The position numbers and the translations under genes were made by a program. The notes below the pieces were generated by a model. It saw only the letters and a program-made list of their open reading frames with translations, was not told the DNA's origin and did not search any database. DNA of 21,127 bases from a bacterium (GTDB lineage Bacteria > Zhuqueibacterota > QNDG01 > JAFGCO01), in contig JAFGCO010000038.1 of assembly GCA_016932575.1 (NCBI GenBank), forward strand, positions 1 to 21,127, written 5' to 3'. Each line of letters starts with the position of its first letter. Position 1 is the stretch's first letter. Shown here piece after piece: positions 7,426 to 13,919 of the stretch.

Positions 7426-8122
7426 TGTGGTCATTTTGAGCATGTCTATATCCAGTACATCTCAGTCAGTGGACAATAAATATGAGCAGGCTCGCCTGCG
7501 CATGGTCGAAATTCAGATCGAACGCCGCGGAATCCGGGATGAGTCTGTGCTTCGGGCCATGCGGTCCGTACCGAGGCATCTTTTTGTTCCTTCAAATTTA
7601 ATACGCAGTGCCTATACGGATCAGCCCCTTCCGATTGGACATAATCAGACCATTTCACAGCCCTATATTGTTGCTTACATGACTGAAGCGTTGCATCTAA
7701 AAAAAGAGGACAAGGTTCTTGAAATCGGCACCGGATCTGGATATCAGGCAGCTGTGCTTGCAGAAATTGCGGACTCCGTGTATACCATCGAAATTGTCGA
7801 GCCATTGGCAAAAAGCGCGCAGAAAAAATTGGATAAACTTGGTTATAAAAACATATTCTGCAAAGCAGGTGACGGTTATCTCGGATGGCCTGAAGCTGCT
7901 CCGTTCGATGCCATTATCATCACAGCCGCGCCTCCACGCATTCCGACTCCCCTGATCGAGCAATTGAAAGAGGGCGGGCGAATGATACTGCCTGTCGGTG
8001 AATGGTATCAGGAACTGGTGTTGATTACAAAAAGGGATGGAAAAATAACCAAAAAGAAACTTTTGCCCGTACGATTTGTTCCAATGACAGGTGAAATTCA
8101 AAATCAAGAGAACACAAAGTGA
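7385..8122 (+). CDS. pcm: Protein-L-isoaspartate O-methyltransferase with N-terminal signal peptide
   Basis: It methylates abnormal isoaspartyl residues in damaged proteins so they can revert to aspartate. The 245 residues begin MKMRYTLLVIILISVVILSM, a clear signal peptide or anchor, so the enzyme should act in the periplasm or on the membrane, unlike cytoplasmic E. coli Pcm (208 residues). Family motifs are DQPLPIGHNQTISQPY (79-94), the AdoMet loop VLEIGTGSGYQ (111-121), AGDGYLGWPEAAPFDAIIIT (161-180), GGRMILPVG (197-205) and the end motif RFVPMTG (230-236). I chose ATG 7385 because AAGGAGG sits 5 bases before it (7373-7379); the frame itself opens earlier, inside the methyltransferase gene. 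It is the last gene of the operon. Confidence 0.9.
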   Translation: MKMRYTLLVIILISVVILSMSISSTSQSVDNKYEQARLRMVEIQIERRGIRDESVLRAMRSVPRHLFVPSNLIRSAYTDQPLPIGHNQTISQPYIVAYMTEALHLKKEDKVLEIGTGSGYQAAVLAEIADSVYTIEIVEPLAKSAQKKLDKLGYKNIFCKAGDGYLGWPEAAPFDAIIITAAPPRIPTPLIEQLKEGGRMILPVGEWYQELVLITKRDGKITKKKLLPVRFVPMTGEIQNQENTK

Positions 8123-8163
8123 TTCATAAAAAAATTCAGTGCTTAAAATGGTATAAAAATAAA

Positions 8164-8182
8164 TTTCTTCTCCCAGAAGAAA
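8164..8182. other. Short perfect hairpin between pcm and the PspC gene
   Basis: TTTCTTCT (8164-8171) and AGAAGAAA (8175-8182) are perfectly complementary around CCC. It is AT-rich and lacks a proper T-run in either direction, so a terminator role for the operon ending at 8122 is only possible. Confidence 0.3.
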
Positions 8183-8216
8183 AAATAATTAAATACTCAG
8201 GCTGTTCCGATTGACG

Positions 8217-8243
8217 GGAAACATTCTGTCCGCACCTCACGTA
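8217..8243 (+). promoter_or_regulatory. ECF-sigma-like promoter ahead of the PspC gene
   Basis: GGAAAC (8217-8222), 17 bases, then CGTA (8240-8243). This resembles the envelope-stress ECF consensus (GAAAC, 16-17 bases, CGTA/CGTC) used for example by SigW. It lies about 40 bases before the start codon of a PspC/LiaI-type gene pair, where such control would make sense. Found by eye. Confidence 0.35.
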
Positions 8244-8281
8244 TATGCAAGTAAAGTTCATAAATAATAAGGAAATCAGCC

Positions 8282-8959
8282 ATGACAGAGCAGAATTCAC
8301 CTTCACAAAAACTCTATAAATCCCGAAAAGATAAAATGATTGACGGTGTGTGCGGAGGAATAGCTGAATATTTTCAAATTGATCCCACAATTGTTCGGAT
8401 CATAGGGCTCGCTTCATTATTCATCGGGGGTTTGGGATTTTTATCATATGTGGTTGCGGCGATGATCATCCCGCCGAATCCGGAGCATAATAATTTAAAA
8501 AAAACTGAGAAAAAGGATCATCACCCACAAATCTTTTGGGGAATACTTCTGATCATTCTCGGTTTTTTCTTTCTGTTCCGCTCCTGGCACTTTCCTTTTT
8601 TCTGGCACTGGCCTTTCCATTTCTGGTACTGGGATTGGTGGAAAATTCCCTGGTCAATCATTGGCCCCGTTCTTATGATTGGACTGGGAGTCTTCTATAT
8701 ATTACACGTATTGAAATCAGAAAAACCGGATGAAATAAAACCTGGATCAACATCTTTTGTGGATGAAAAAAAGCTCAAGCGCCCGGTGAAGAATCGGATG
8801 ATTGCCGGTGTCTGCGCAGCGTTTGCAAATCACTTTAAAATTGATCCAACATGGGTGCGCATTGGTTATGCTTTATTGGCACTTTTCACCAATATTGCTC
8901 CATTGGTAATCCTGTATGTCGTCTTGATTTTTGTAATACCCAAAGAATCCGAATTATAA
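8282..8959 (+). CDS. Double-PspC-domain membrane protein
   Basis: The 225 residues contain two PspC domains around a membrane core. Domain 1 is about 10-62 (LYKSRKDKMIDGVCGGIAEYF, IDPTIVRII, then a hydrophobic helix ending MIIP). Domain 2 is about 160-222 (LKRPVKNRMIAGVCAAFANHF, IDPTWVRIG, ending FVIP). Between them lie two more membrane segments (about 81-95 and 121-142) split by a Trp/Phe/His-rich stretch (FPFFWHWPFHFWYWDWW). PspC proteins sense or counter inner-membrane damage. AAGGAAA gives a plausible ribosome site. The second gene of the pair is a related polytopic protein 24 bases downstream. The double-PspC layout occurs in other FCB-group bacteria, to my knowledge. Stress-response function is inferred from family and promoter. 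Confidence 0.85.
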   Translation: MTEQNSPSQKLYKSRKDKMIDGVCGGIAEYFQIDPTIVRIIGLASLFIGGLGFLSYVVAAMIIPPNPEHNNLKKTEKKDHHPQIFWGILLIILGFFFLFRSWHFPFFWHWPFHFWYWDWWKIPWSIIGPVLMIGLGVFYILHVLKSEKPDEIKPGSTSFVDEKKLKRPVKNRMIAGVCAAFANHFKIDPTWVRIGYALLALFTNIAPLVILYVVLIFVIPKESEL

Positions 8960-8983
8960 TCATCGAACATAAAGGAACAGGTC

Positions 8984-9553
8984 ATGAAACATAAAAGAAA
9001 TTCATTGGTCCCAGGCATCCTGTTAATCGCCTTTGGGTGCTATTTCTTGCTGCGCCGATTTATTGTTACCTTTCCAATATGGGAACAGCTTTACCCGATT
9101 CTTATATTAGTTCTGGCCGGACTCCTCCTTTGGGATACTTACCGAAACAACAGACCCGGTACGTTATTCTGGGCAGTGTTTTTTCTGTGCATCGGTGCCT
9201 TTTTCCTTTTGAGAAATTATGACATCATACCCTATCTCTATGTGGAAGAGTACTGGCCGGTTTTTTTACTGGCATTCGGTTTATCCTTCATAGTAAAATT
9301 TATAGTAAATCCCAGAGATTGGGGAGCACTTGTACCGGGGACATTTCTTTTATTCTTCGGATTGAAACATCTGCTGGACAATTTTGAGGAATTCTATTGG
9401 GAACATAGTTATTATATCGACGATCTATGGCCTTTAATCATTATTGTCATCGGAATCGGGATGCTCATCAGCGGCATCTATACTTCAAAAATAAAAAACA
9501 GTGAAAGTTCAGACCCGTCTTCGTCTTCCCCTACTGTATCAAAAGACGAATAA
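8984..9553 (+). CDS. LiaI/DUF5668-like polytopic membrane protein
   Basis: The 189-residue protein has about six hydrophobic segments organised as three repeats of the pattern G-xx-L-I-xx-G-xxF-LLR, then a loop, then Y/LWP-xx-L-xxxG. Examples are LVPGILLIAFGCYFLLRR, LFWAVFFLCIGAFFLLRN and LVPGTFLLFFGLKHLL; the WP steps are YWPVFLLAFGLSF and LWPLIIIVIGIGM. This matches the LiaI-LiaF-like transmembrane region/DUF5668 family that travels with PspC proteins. The C-terminal 25 residues are Ser-rich and polar. Ribosome site AAGGAACAGG lies just ahead of the ATG. It is surely cotranscribed with the PspC gene; a role in envelope stress is inferred only. Confidence 0.75.
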   Translation: MKHKRNSLVPGILLIAFGCYFLLRRFIVTFPIWEQLYPILILVLAGLLLWDTYRNNRPGTLFWAVFFLCIGAFFLLRNYDIIPYLYVEEYWPVFLLAFGLSFIVKFIVNPRDWGALVPGTFLLFFGLKHLLDNFEEFYWEHSYYIDDLWPLIIIVIGIGMLISGIYTSKIKNSESSDPSSSSPTVSKDE

Positions 9554-9712
9554 AACAAAAACAACATGATCCGCTGGTTTCTGAACAGAAGCGCAGGATT
9601 CTGATACCAAATACACTTGCTGTTGATAAGGCAGATATCAACTGTCATGGAGGTTTTTTTAATTTTAAAAAGGGCATTTATTCTGCCGGGTTATGATAAA
9701 GCGATTTTTTTC
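9554..9712. other. Intergenic stretch, nothing firm seen
   Basis: This is the first half of a 356-base gap between annotated large genes. TTGATA (9623-9628) and TATCAA form a weak stem and a T-rich run lies at about 9653-9660, but they are not placed like a proper terminator. No coding signal was seen. The second half holds the leader listed below. Confidence 0.4.
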
Positions 9713-9741
9713 TTGATTCGAGTCACTATTTTCCATATCTT
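9713..9741 (+). promoter_or_regulatory. Candidate sigma-70 promoter of the leader/COG2122/DUF39 operon
   Basis: TTGATT (9713-9718), a 17-base spacer and TATCTT (9736-9741). Transcription from about 9748 would give a leader whose first ribosome site (AGGA, 9755-9758) lies just inside the RNA. The -10 box is imperfect. Confidence 0.45.
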
Positions 9742-9765
9742 TATTTCATCTTTCAGGAAAATATA

Positions 9766-9837
9766 ATGATGACAGCAAAAACATATGAGTGCCTCATGAT
9801 GGACATGCGGATTTCCCGTTCTGCGGGGTTTCGGTAG
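9766..9837 (+). CDS. Methionine-rich leader peptide (23 codons)
   Basis: The frame starts ATG ATG at 9766 and ends TAG at 9835-9837. AGGA (9755-9758) precedes it at 7 bases, a better ribosome site than that of the next gene. Met occupies codons 1, 2, 11, 12 and 14, that is 5 of 23; codons 10-14 read Leu-Met-Met-Asp-Met (9793-9807). Codon 9 is Cys. A rho-independent terminator follows 31 bases after the stop, directly before genes for homocysteine formation. This is the arrangement of his, leu, thr and trp leader peptides, here with Met as the control residue. The peptide itself likely has no function beyond being translated. It is too short for coding statistics, so the call rests on position, ribosome site, codon content and RNA structure. 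Confidence 0.6.
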   Translation: MMTAKTYECLMMDMRISRSAGFR

Positions 9838-9867
9838 AATGCCTTTTATTCAATAGTTGGAAACCGG

Positions 9868-9901
9868 AAGCCTGCGGGACAGCCTCTCGCAGGCTTTTTT
9901 T
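9868..9901 (+). terminator. Rho-independent terminator just before the COG2122 gene
   Basis: AAGCCTGCG (9868-9876) pairs perfectly with CGCAGGCTT (9888-9896) around an 11-base loop, followed by an uninterrupted run of T to 9901. The next start codon is only 8 bases further on. No large gene ends nearby (the last stop is 9553), which supports a regulatory role. Confidence 0.85.
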
Positions 9902-9909
9902 AAGAAAAA

Positions 9910-10668
9910 ATGCTAAACAGAATTCGAAATCATATTGAGCAGGATGAAACCGTTATGACGCTGATTTGCGACAGGCAGTATTGTCCCACTGCGGCATCAT
10001 CGGTAAAAAATTTTCGTGCATGTCTGCTCAATCATATAAAAACTTTTCCGGAATTTAAAACCAGTCACAAACCATTGACTGCTCCTTCAGGCATCGATCC
10101 TGACATCAAACGCATGTATGAATCAGGTTCAACCGTTAATGTGGGACCCATGGCAAGTGTGGCTGGAATGGTAGCTGAAATTGCCCTGAATACCGTCCTT
10201 AATGAAGGTGCTTCCGAGGTTGTTGCAGATAATGGCGGTGATATTGCCCTTTTTGTAAAAACTGCCACTGCGATTGGCATCTATGCGGGCGAATCCTTCG
10301 TGAACAATATGGCATTTCAAATTGAATCGACTCCCCGCCCCCTGGGCATCTGTACGTCATCCGGCACCGTCGGACATTCTTTCAGCTATGGTTGCGCAGA
10401 TGCGGCAATTATTATCAGTGAAAACATACCCCTGGCTGATGCAGCGGCAACTGCCCTGGGCAATCGAATCCAGAGCTCTGCGGACCTGGACACATGTTTT
10501 CAATTTCTGGATAACATCCCCGAAATTCAGGGGGCAATGGTTATTTTCAGAGACCGGGTCGCAATGTGGGGCATATTGCCGGAATTGGTTGAAGCAGAGG
10601 TAGATAAAGGATTGATCACAAAAGGCTTGAATTTTCACATGGAGACGATGCATGTCAAAAACATATGA
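9910..10668 (+). CDS. UPF0280/COG2122 family protein (ApbE-like fold), sulfur assimilation partner
   Basis: The 252 residues match the UPF0280 family: a PEF...KPL stretch (47-55), NVGPMASVAGMVAEIA (77-92), VVADNGGDIALF (104-115), CTSSGTVGHSFSYGCADA (148-165) and LADAAATALGNRI (175-187). The fold is related to the flavin transferase ApbE. The Methanosarcina acetivorans member MA1715 is known to support sulfide assimilation. The N-terminus is about 10-15 residues shorter than usual; a stop at 9901-9903 blocks upstream extension. No Shine-Dalgarno precedes ATG 9910, only TTTAAGAAAAA; ATG 9955 is an alternative start but would remove a conserved strand. The gene overlaps the DUF39 gene by 17 bases, so the two act together. 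The exact biochemical role is unknown. Confidence 0.85.
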   Translation: MLNRIRNHIEQDETVMTLICDRQYCPTAASSVKNFRACLLNHIKTFPEFKTSHKPLTAPSGIDPDIKRMYESGSTVNVGPMASVAGMVAEIALNTVLNEGASEVVADNGGDIALFVKTATAIGIYAGESFVNNMAFQIESTPRPLGICTSSGTVGHSFSYGCADAAIIISENIPLADAAATALGNRIQSSADLDTCFQFLDNIPEIQGAMVIFRDRVAMWGILPELVEAEVDKGLITKGLNFHMETMHVKNI

Positions 10669-11818
10669 CGAGATCAATGAGAAAATAAAAAAACGCAGGG
10701 CTGTTGTCGTCACAGCTGAAGAGATTATTACAATTATCAAAGAAAAAGGGCCGAAGAAAACAGCAGAACAGGTGGACGTGGTCACTACAGGAACCTTTGG
10801 TCCCATGTGTTCTTCAGGAGCCTTTATCAACTTCGGTCATGCCAAACCCAGAATACGGGCCACACGTGTTTTTCTGAATGATGTCGAGGCATATGCCGGC
10901 ATCGCGGCTGTGGACTGTTACATCGGCGCCACACAGACGAGGCATCATGCACTTGATGTTTACGGCAAGCGTGATTTATCATATGGCGGCGGTCATGTCA
11001 TTCATGATTTGGTTGCAGGAAATCCGGTTCATTTAAAAGCCGAAAGTGACGGGAGTGACTGTTATCCCAATCTGAAGCTTGAAAAAGACCTGGTACTCAA
11101 GGAACTGCCAGACGCATTTTTATTCTGCCCCAGAAACGGATACCAGAATTATCCGTGCGCCGTGAATAAATCGGACAAGAATATTTATACGTATATGGGC
11201 GTACTGAAAGCCAATCTGGGCAATGCCACTTTCAGCAGTGCCGGACAGCTCAGTCCATTGCTCAATGATCCTCTGTTTAAAACCATCGGTCTTGGAACCC
11301 GGATATTTCTGGGCGGTGGCATCGGATATGTCATCGGACCGGGTACGCAGCACAATCCGGATGTCCCCAGAACAGAACAAGGCGTTCCGACCATACCCGC
11401 CGGCACCATGGCCGTGACCGGCGATCTGAAGAAAATGAACAGCCGCTGGCTTAAAGGCATTCACTACAGGGGATACGGGGCCACGATGCGTGTGGGTATC
11501 GGTGTTCCCATCCCCGTTCTGAATGAAGAGATATTAATGTATACTGCGGTTTCAGATGCGGACATTAAAACCGTCATTCTGGATTTCAGCCATGATTATC
11601 CCTATGGAACCGGTAAAGTGCTGGGAGATGTGGATTATGCCCGGCTCAGGCACGGTGTTTTGGAGATTGAGGGTAAAATGGTGCCCTGCTTTCCCCAATC
11701 GAATTACTCAGACGCACTCTGTATTGCACGAATATTAAAATCATGGATCGAACGGGGTGTGTTCCAGCTCGGCAATCCGGTAGAATTGCTGCCGGATGGA
11801 TTGAAAAATACACATTGA
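10652..11818 (+). CDS. DUF39/COG1900 homocysteine biosynthesis protein
   Basis: In methanogens and sulfate reducers, COG1900 proteins (MA1821 type) work with a NIL-4Fe4S ferredoxin protein (MA1822 type) to turn aspartate semialdehyde plus sulfide into homocysteine, without O-acyl-homoserine intermediates. The 388 residues show the family marks: VVTTGTFGPMCSSGAFINFG (43-62, Cys53), RVFLNDVEAYAG, GGGHVIHDLVAG, a Cys at 137 in ESDGSDCYPN, GTRIFLGGGIGYVIGPGTQH, and YRGYGATMRVGIGVPIPVLNEE. Family work points to two conserved cysteines forming a persulfide; Cys53 and Cys137 are the candidates. No CBS pair or ferredoxin domain is attached, and no MA1822-like gene is adjacent. GGAG about 8 bases before the ATG lies within the COG2122 gene. 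A strong terminator closes the operon. Confidence 0.88.
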   Translation: MSKTYDEINEKIKKRRAVVVTAEEIITIIKEKGPKKTAEQVDVVTTGTFGPMCSSGAFINFGHAKPRIRATRVFLNDVEAYAGIAAVDCYIGATQTRHHALDVYGKRDLSYGGGHVIHDLVAGNPVHLKAESDGSDCYPNLKLEKDLVLKELPDAFLFCPRNGYQNYPCAVNKSDKNIYTYMGVLKANLGNATFSSAGQLSPLLNDPLFKTIGLGTRIFLGGGIGYVIGPGTQHNPDVPRTEQGVPTIPAGTMAVTGDLKKMNSRWLKGIHYRGYGATMRVGIGVPIPVLNEEILMYTAVSDADIKTVILDFSHDYPYGTGKVLGDVDYARLRHGVLEIEGKMVPCFPQSNYSDALCIARILKSWIERGVFQLGNPVELLPDGLKNTH

Positions 11819-11830
11819 TTGAGTCAACAA

Positions 11831-11867
11831 AAAAAGGCCCCATAACAATTTTTTCCGGGGCCTTTTT
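11831..11867. terminator. Bidirectional rho-independent terminator
   Basis: AAAAAGGCCCC (11831-11841) pairs perfectly with GGGGCCTTTTT (11857-11867) around a 15-base loop. T-runs flank it on both strands, so it can end the DUF39 operon on the plus strand and the beta-helix gene (stop at 11891) on the minus strand. Confidence 0.9.
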
Positions 11868-11890
11868 ATTGAATATGCTGAATATGATGA

Positions 11891-13219
11891 TTACCGGGCG
11901 TTTCTGTTATATTCCGCAATTTTCTTTTTATATTGCATCCATTCCTGCTTTGTCATGGTATGATTGATTTTGGCCAGTTGCGAATAATCAACAATGCCCG
12001 ATTCAAATCCGCAGCCGGCATTTGCAATGGGCAGGCTCACTGAATTGGTTACCTCAATACGATTGCTTTGAATATCGACTGTACCGTCAGTAAAACCATA
12101 AGATTGATCAACAGCCACAACAGAATTGGTGACTTCATCTTCTGAAAACTCAATTGATTCATCTTCAGGATCAATAAAGTTTGTTTCGTCCACATTGATT
12201 ATCACATTGTTGGTTGTATCGGAAACGCCAGAAATGGATATATCTGTCCAGTTACCCCTGAAATGGCAATTCGACAGGTTGTCTTCATGGTCACTCTCCC
12301 AGCGATTATATCCTTCGAGCCAGGTGCTTATAAAACTGCTGTTCATAATTTCGAAATCCGGACCAAAATTTATGATTCCGCTTATCTGATTGTAAAAAAG
12401 GCAATAGCTGATATGAACAACCGGATCTCCAAATGAGAAAATAAACATCCCCCACTGACTGTCGCGAATCACACAATATTCAAGATCAGCCAGGCCATAT
12501 GATATCTGAAGCCCTGTCCAGTCATTCTCTGAACTCGGTGATTCAACCTCGATGATGATGATCTTATCGGATGTGCCCCTGGCGATGAAAACGCCCCCGT
12601 CAATATCAATTGATATGCTTCCTTCGGAATCAACCTCATTGGGAGCGACAATCACCCGGGTACCGGGTCGGATAATGAGCGAATCACCTTGTTCTACAAA
12701 ATAACTTGTCTGAAGATAAATCACCCCTTCCCAGACATCCGTGATATTGCCATACTCCTGTTCTGTAATGATACGGGTATAATTGACGGTAGAAACAAAA
12801 TCCGCTTCCATACTGCCATTGCAATCCGTCCCTGAATAAGAACCGCTGATTTTGTCACCATTTTCCGTAATCATCCCGTTTCCTTTAAATGTCCCCTGAC
12901 AGGGAGCGTCCTGCTTAATTTTAAAACTGAATTCATTTCCGGAAACATCACCGGAAAAATGGGCTGTCAGTCCGCCCTCCATGGTAATGATCCCGACGAC
13001 TTCTCCGTCTTCATTCTGCTCCAGTATAATTTGGGCGTTAAATTGAGTGCCGCTTGGCAATTGATTTCCACCGGTAACTGTTATGATGATATTCCAGTTT
13101 CCCGTAAGATCATATGCTGGGGGATCCTTTTTGGATTCAGTGGAATTTTTATCGCACATAGTGAGCAGATACATTACAACCAGACAAAAGATCCCGATCC
13201 ATTTAATTTTGAATTTCAT
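11891..13219 (-). CDS. Lipoprotein-like right-handed beta-helix protein
   Basis: The 442-residue product begins with a basic, hydrophobic signal (KFKIKWIGIFCLVVMYLLTMC). Cys22 follows LLTM, an imperfect lipobox because Met replaces the small residue before Cys; export is clear, lipidation uncertain. Residues about 35-145 form a beta-rich domain (LTGNWNIIITVTGG, FSGDVSGNEFSF, ISGSYSGTDCNGSMEADF) resembling the lipocalin-like repeats of small secreted proteins. Residues about 165-410 repeat the pattern of parallel beta-helix proteins: LIIRPGTRVIVAP, IDGGVFIARGTSDKIII, WTGLQISYG, LEYCVIRDSQWGMFIF, ISYCLFYNQISGIINFG. The function is unknown; no catalytic residues can be named. I use ATG 13219 with GAGGAG 11 bases upstream; TTG 13222 would give better spacing. 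It lies alone, back to back with the phosphodiesterase gene on the same strand. Confidence 0.8.
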   Translation of the reverse strand: MKFKIKWIGIFCLVVMYLLTMCDKNSTESKKDPPAYDLTGNWNIIITVTGGNQLPSGTQFNAQIILEQNEDGEVVGIITMEGGLTAHFSGDVSGNEFSFKIKQDAPCQGTFKGNGMITENGDKISGSYSGTDCNGSMEADFVSTVNYTRIITEQEYGNITDVWEGVIYLQTSYFVEQGDSLIIRPGTRVIVAPNEVDSEGSISIDIDGGVFIARGTSDKIIIIEVESPSSENDWTGLQISYGLADLEYCVIRDSQWGMFIFSFGDPVVHISYCLFYNQISGIINFGPDFEIMNSSFISTWLEGYNRWESDHEDNLSNCHFRGNWTDISISGVSDTTNNVIINVDETNFIDPEDESIEFSEDEVTNSVVAVDQSYGFTDGTVDIQSNRIEVTNSVSLPIANAGCGFESGIVDYSQLAKINHTMTKQEWMQYKKKIAEYNRNAR

Positions 13220-13282
13220 CAATTTTCATCTCCTCTGTTTGTTATAAGATGTGACATTTAAAAAAAATTGCTGAATGAATTA

Positions 13283-13759
13283 TCATAACACCACCGGATT
13301 CACATGTCCATTGCCTGTATCCCATATGGCGACCGTACGCCGGCCCGACAGCCATCCTCCGCATTCTCCGGGATTCACCACCAGAGTCGGATCTTTGCGT
13401 ATTTCCAATTCATGCGTATGTCCGCAGACAATACAGTCATATTTCCCGCTGATGGCCAGCGCATCTAAATTATCGGGTTCATGCAAAAGCAGAATTTTAA
13501 GGTTCTTGAACTCAACCAGGTGGGGGGGACGGAAAATCTTATTCTCGAATACTTTGGACAATCCCAGAACTTCCCCGTCATTATTGCCAAAAACCGCGAT
13601 AAACCGAGCATTAAGATTTTTTAATGGCTTTGCTGTAAATGGAGCAATTAAATCTCCCGCATGAAGCACCAAAGAGACCTCAGCATCATTGAACACGCTG
13701 ACTGCTTTCACAAGCGCCGGAATATTGTCATGACTGTCTGCCATGATTCCAATCTTCAT
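13283..13759 (-). CDS. MJ0936/YfcE-type metallophosphodiesterase
   Basis: A small (158-residue) calcineurin-like phosphoesterase with all metal-binding motifs: DSHDN (Asp8, His10), HAGD (33-36), GNND (58-61, Asn60), the LLHEP histidine at 93 and GHTHE (113-117, His114 and His116), then NPGECGG. Family members hydrolyse phosphodiesters such as cyclic nucleotides or unknown small molecules with Mn or Ni. The usual THGH-type step reads LHEP here. GGAG 8 bases ahead of the ATG is a good ribosome site. It has 63 bases to the beta-helix gene on the same strand and may be cotranscribed with it, but no functional link is evident. Confidence 0.9.
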   Translation of the reverse strand: MKIGIMADSHDNIPALVKAVSVFNDAEVSLVLHAGDLIAPFTAKPLKNLNARFIAVFGNNDGEVLGLSKVFENKIFRPPHLVEFKNLKILLLHEPDNLDALAISGKYDCIVCGHTHELEIRKDPTLVVNPGECGGWLSGRRTVAIWDTGNGHVNPVVL

Positions 13760-13919
13760 AAACTGTCTCCAATATAAATAGTAAACGATTTAAAAAAGTG
13801 TAATAATAAAAACAATTCCATGCAATCAAATTTTCATTTTTGGTTTTGATTTATCAGGATAATTTATATATTGGTTTTTGTTTTACGTTCGTCACTTTGA
13901 TAAAAGCCGATATATTAAA

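Larger units (their letters stand above)
9748..9909 (+). promoter_or_regulatory. Transcription attenuator leader (proposed Met-tRNA-sensing)
   Basis: Two competing structures can be drawn. Terminator: 9868-9876 pairs with 9888-9896. Antiterminator: GGG TTTCGG (9826-9834) pairs with CCGGAA G CCT (9864-9873, G9870 bulged, two-base wobbles), optionally extended by TCCCG (9814-9818) with CGGGA (9875-9879). This would consume the 5' terminator arm. A small hairpin TCCCG/CGGGG (9814-9818 with 9824-9828) could act as a pause site. The leader stop codon (9835-9837) abuts the antiterminator strand. A ribosome that finishes the peptide covers 9826-9834 and allows termination; one stalled at the Met codons (9796-9807) leaves it free. 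Pairings were drawn by eye, without energies. Confidence 0.5.

Noticed and set aside
8159-8190. Terminator after pcm
   Set aside because: The stem is perfect but AT-rich and no T-run follows it on the plus strand, so it is listed only as a hairpin.
10357-10830. 157-codon minus-strand frame across the COG2122/DUF39 junction
   Set aside because: It overlaps two well-supported genes on the other strand and resembles no family.
13760-13919. Divergent promoter pair between the phosphodiesterase and membrane-protein genes
   Set aside because: TTGATT and TATA-like boxes exist but none has proper 16-18 base spacing, so no promoter is claimed.
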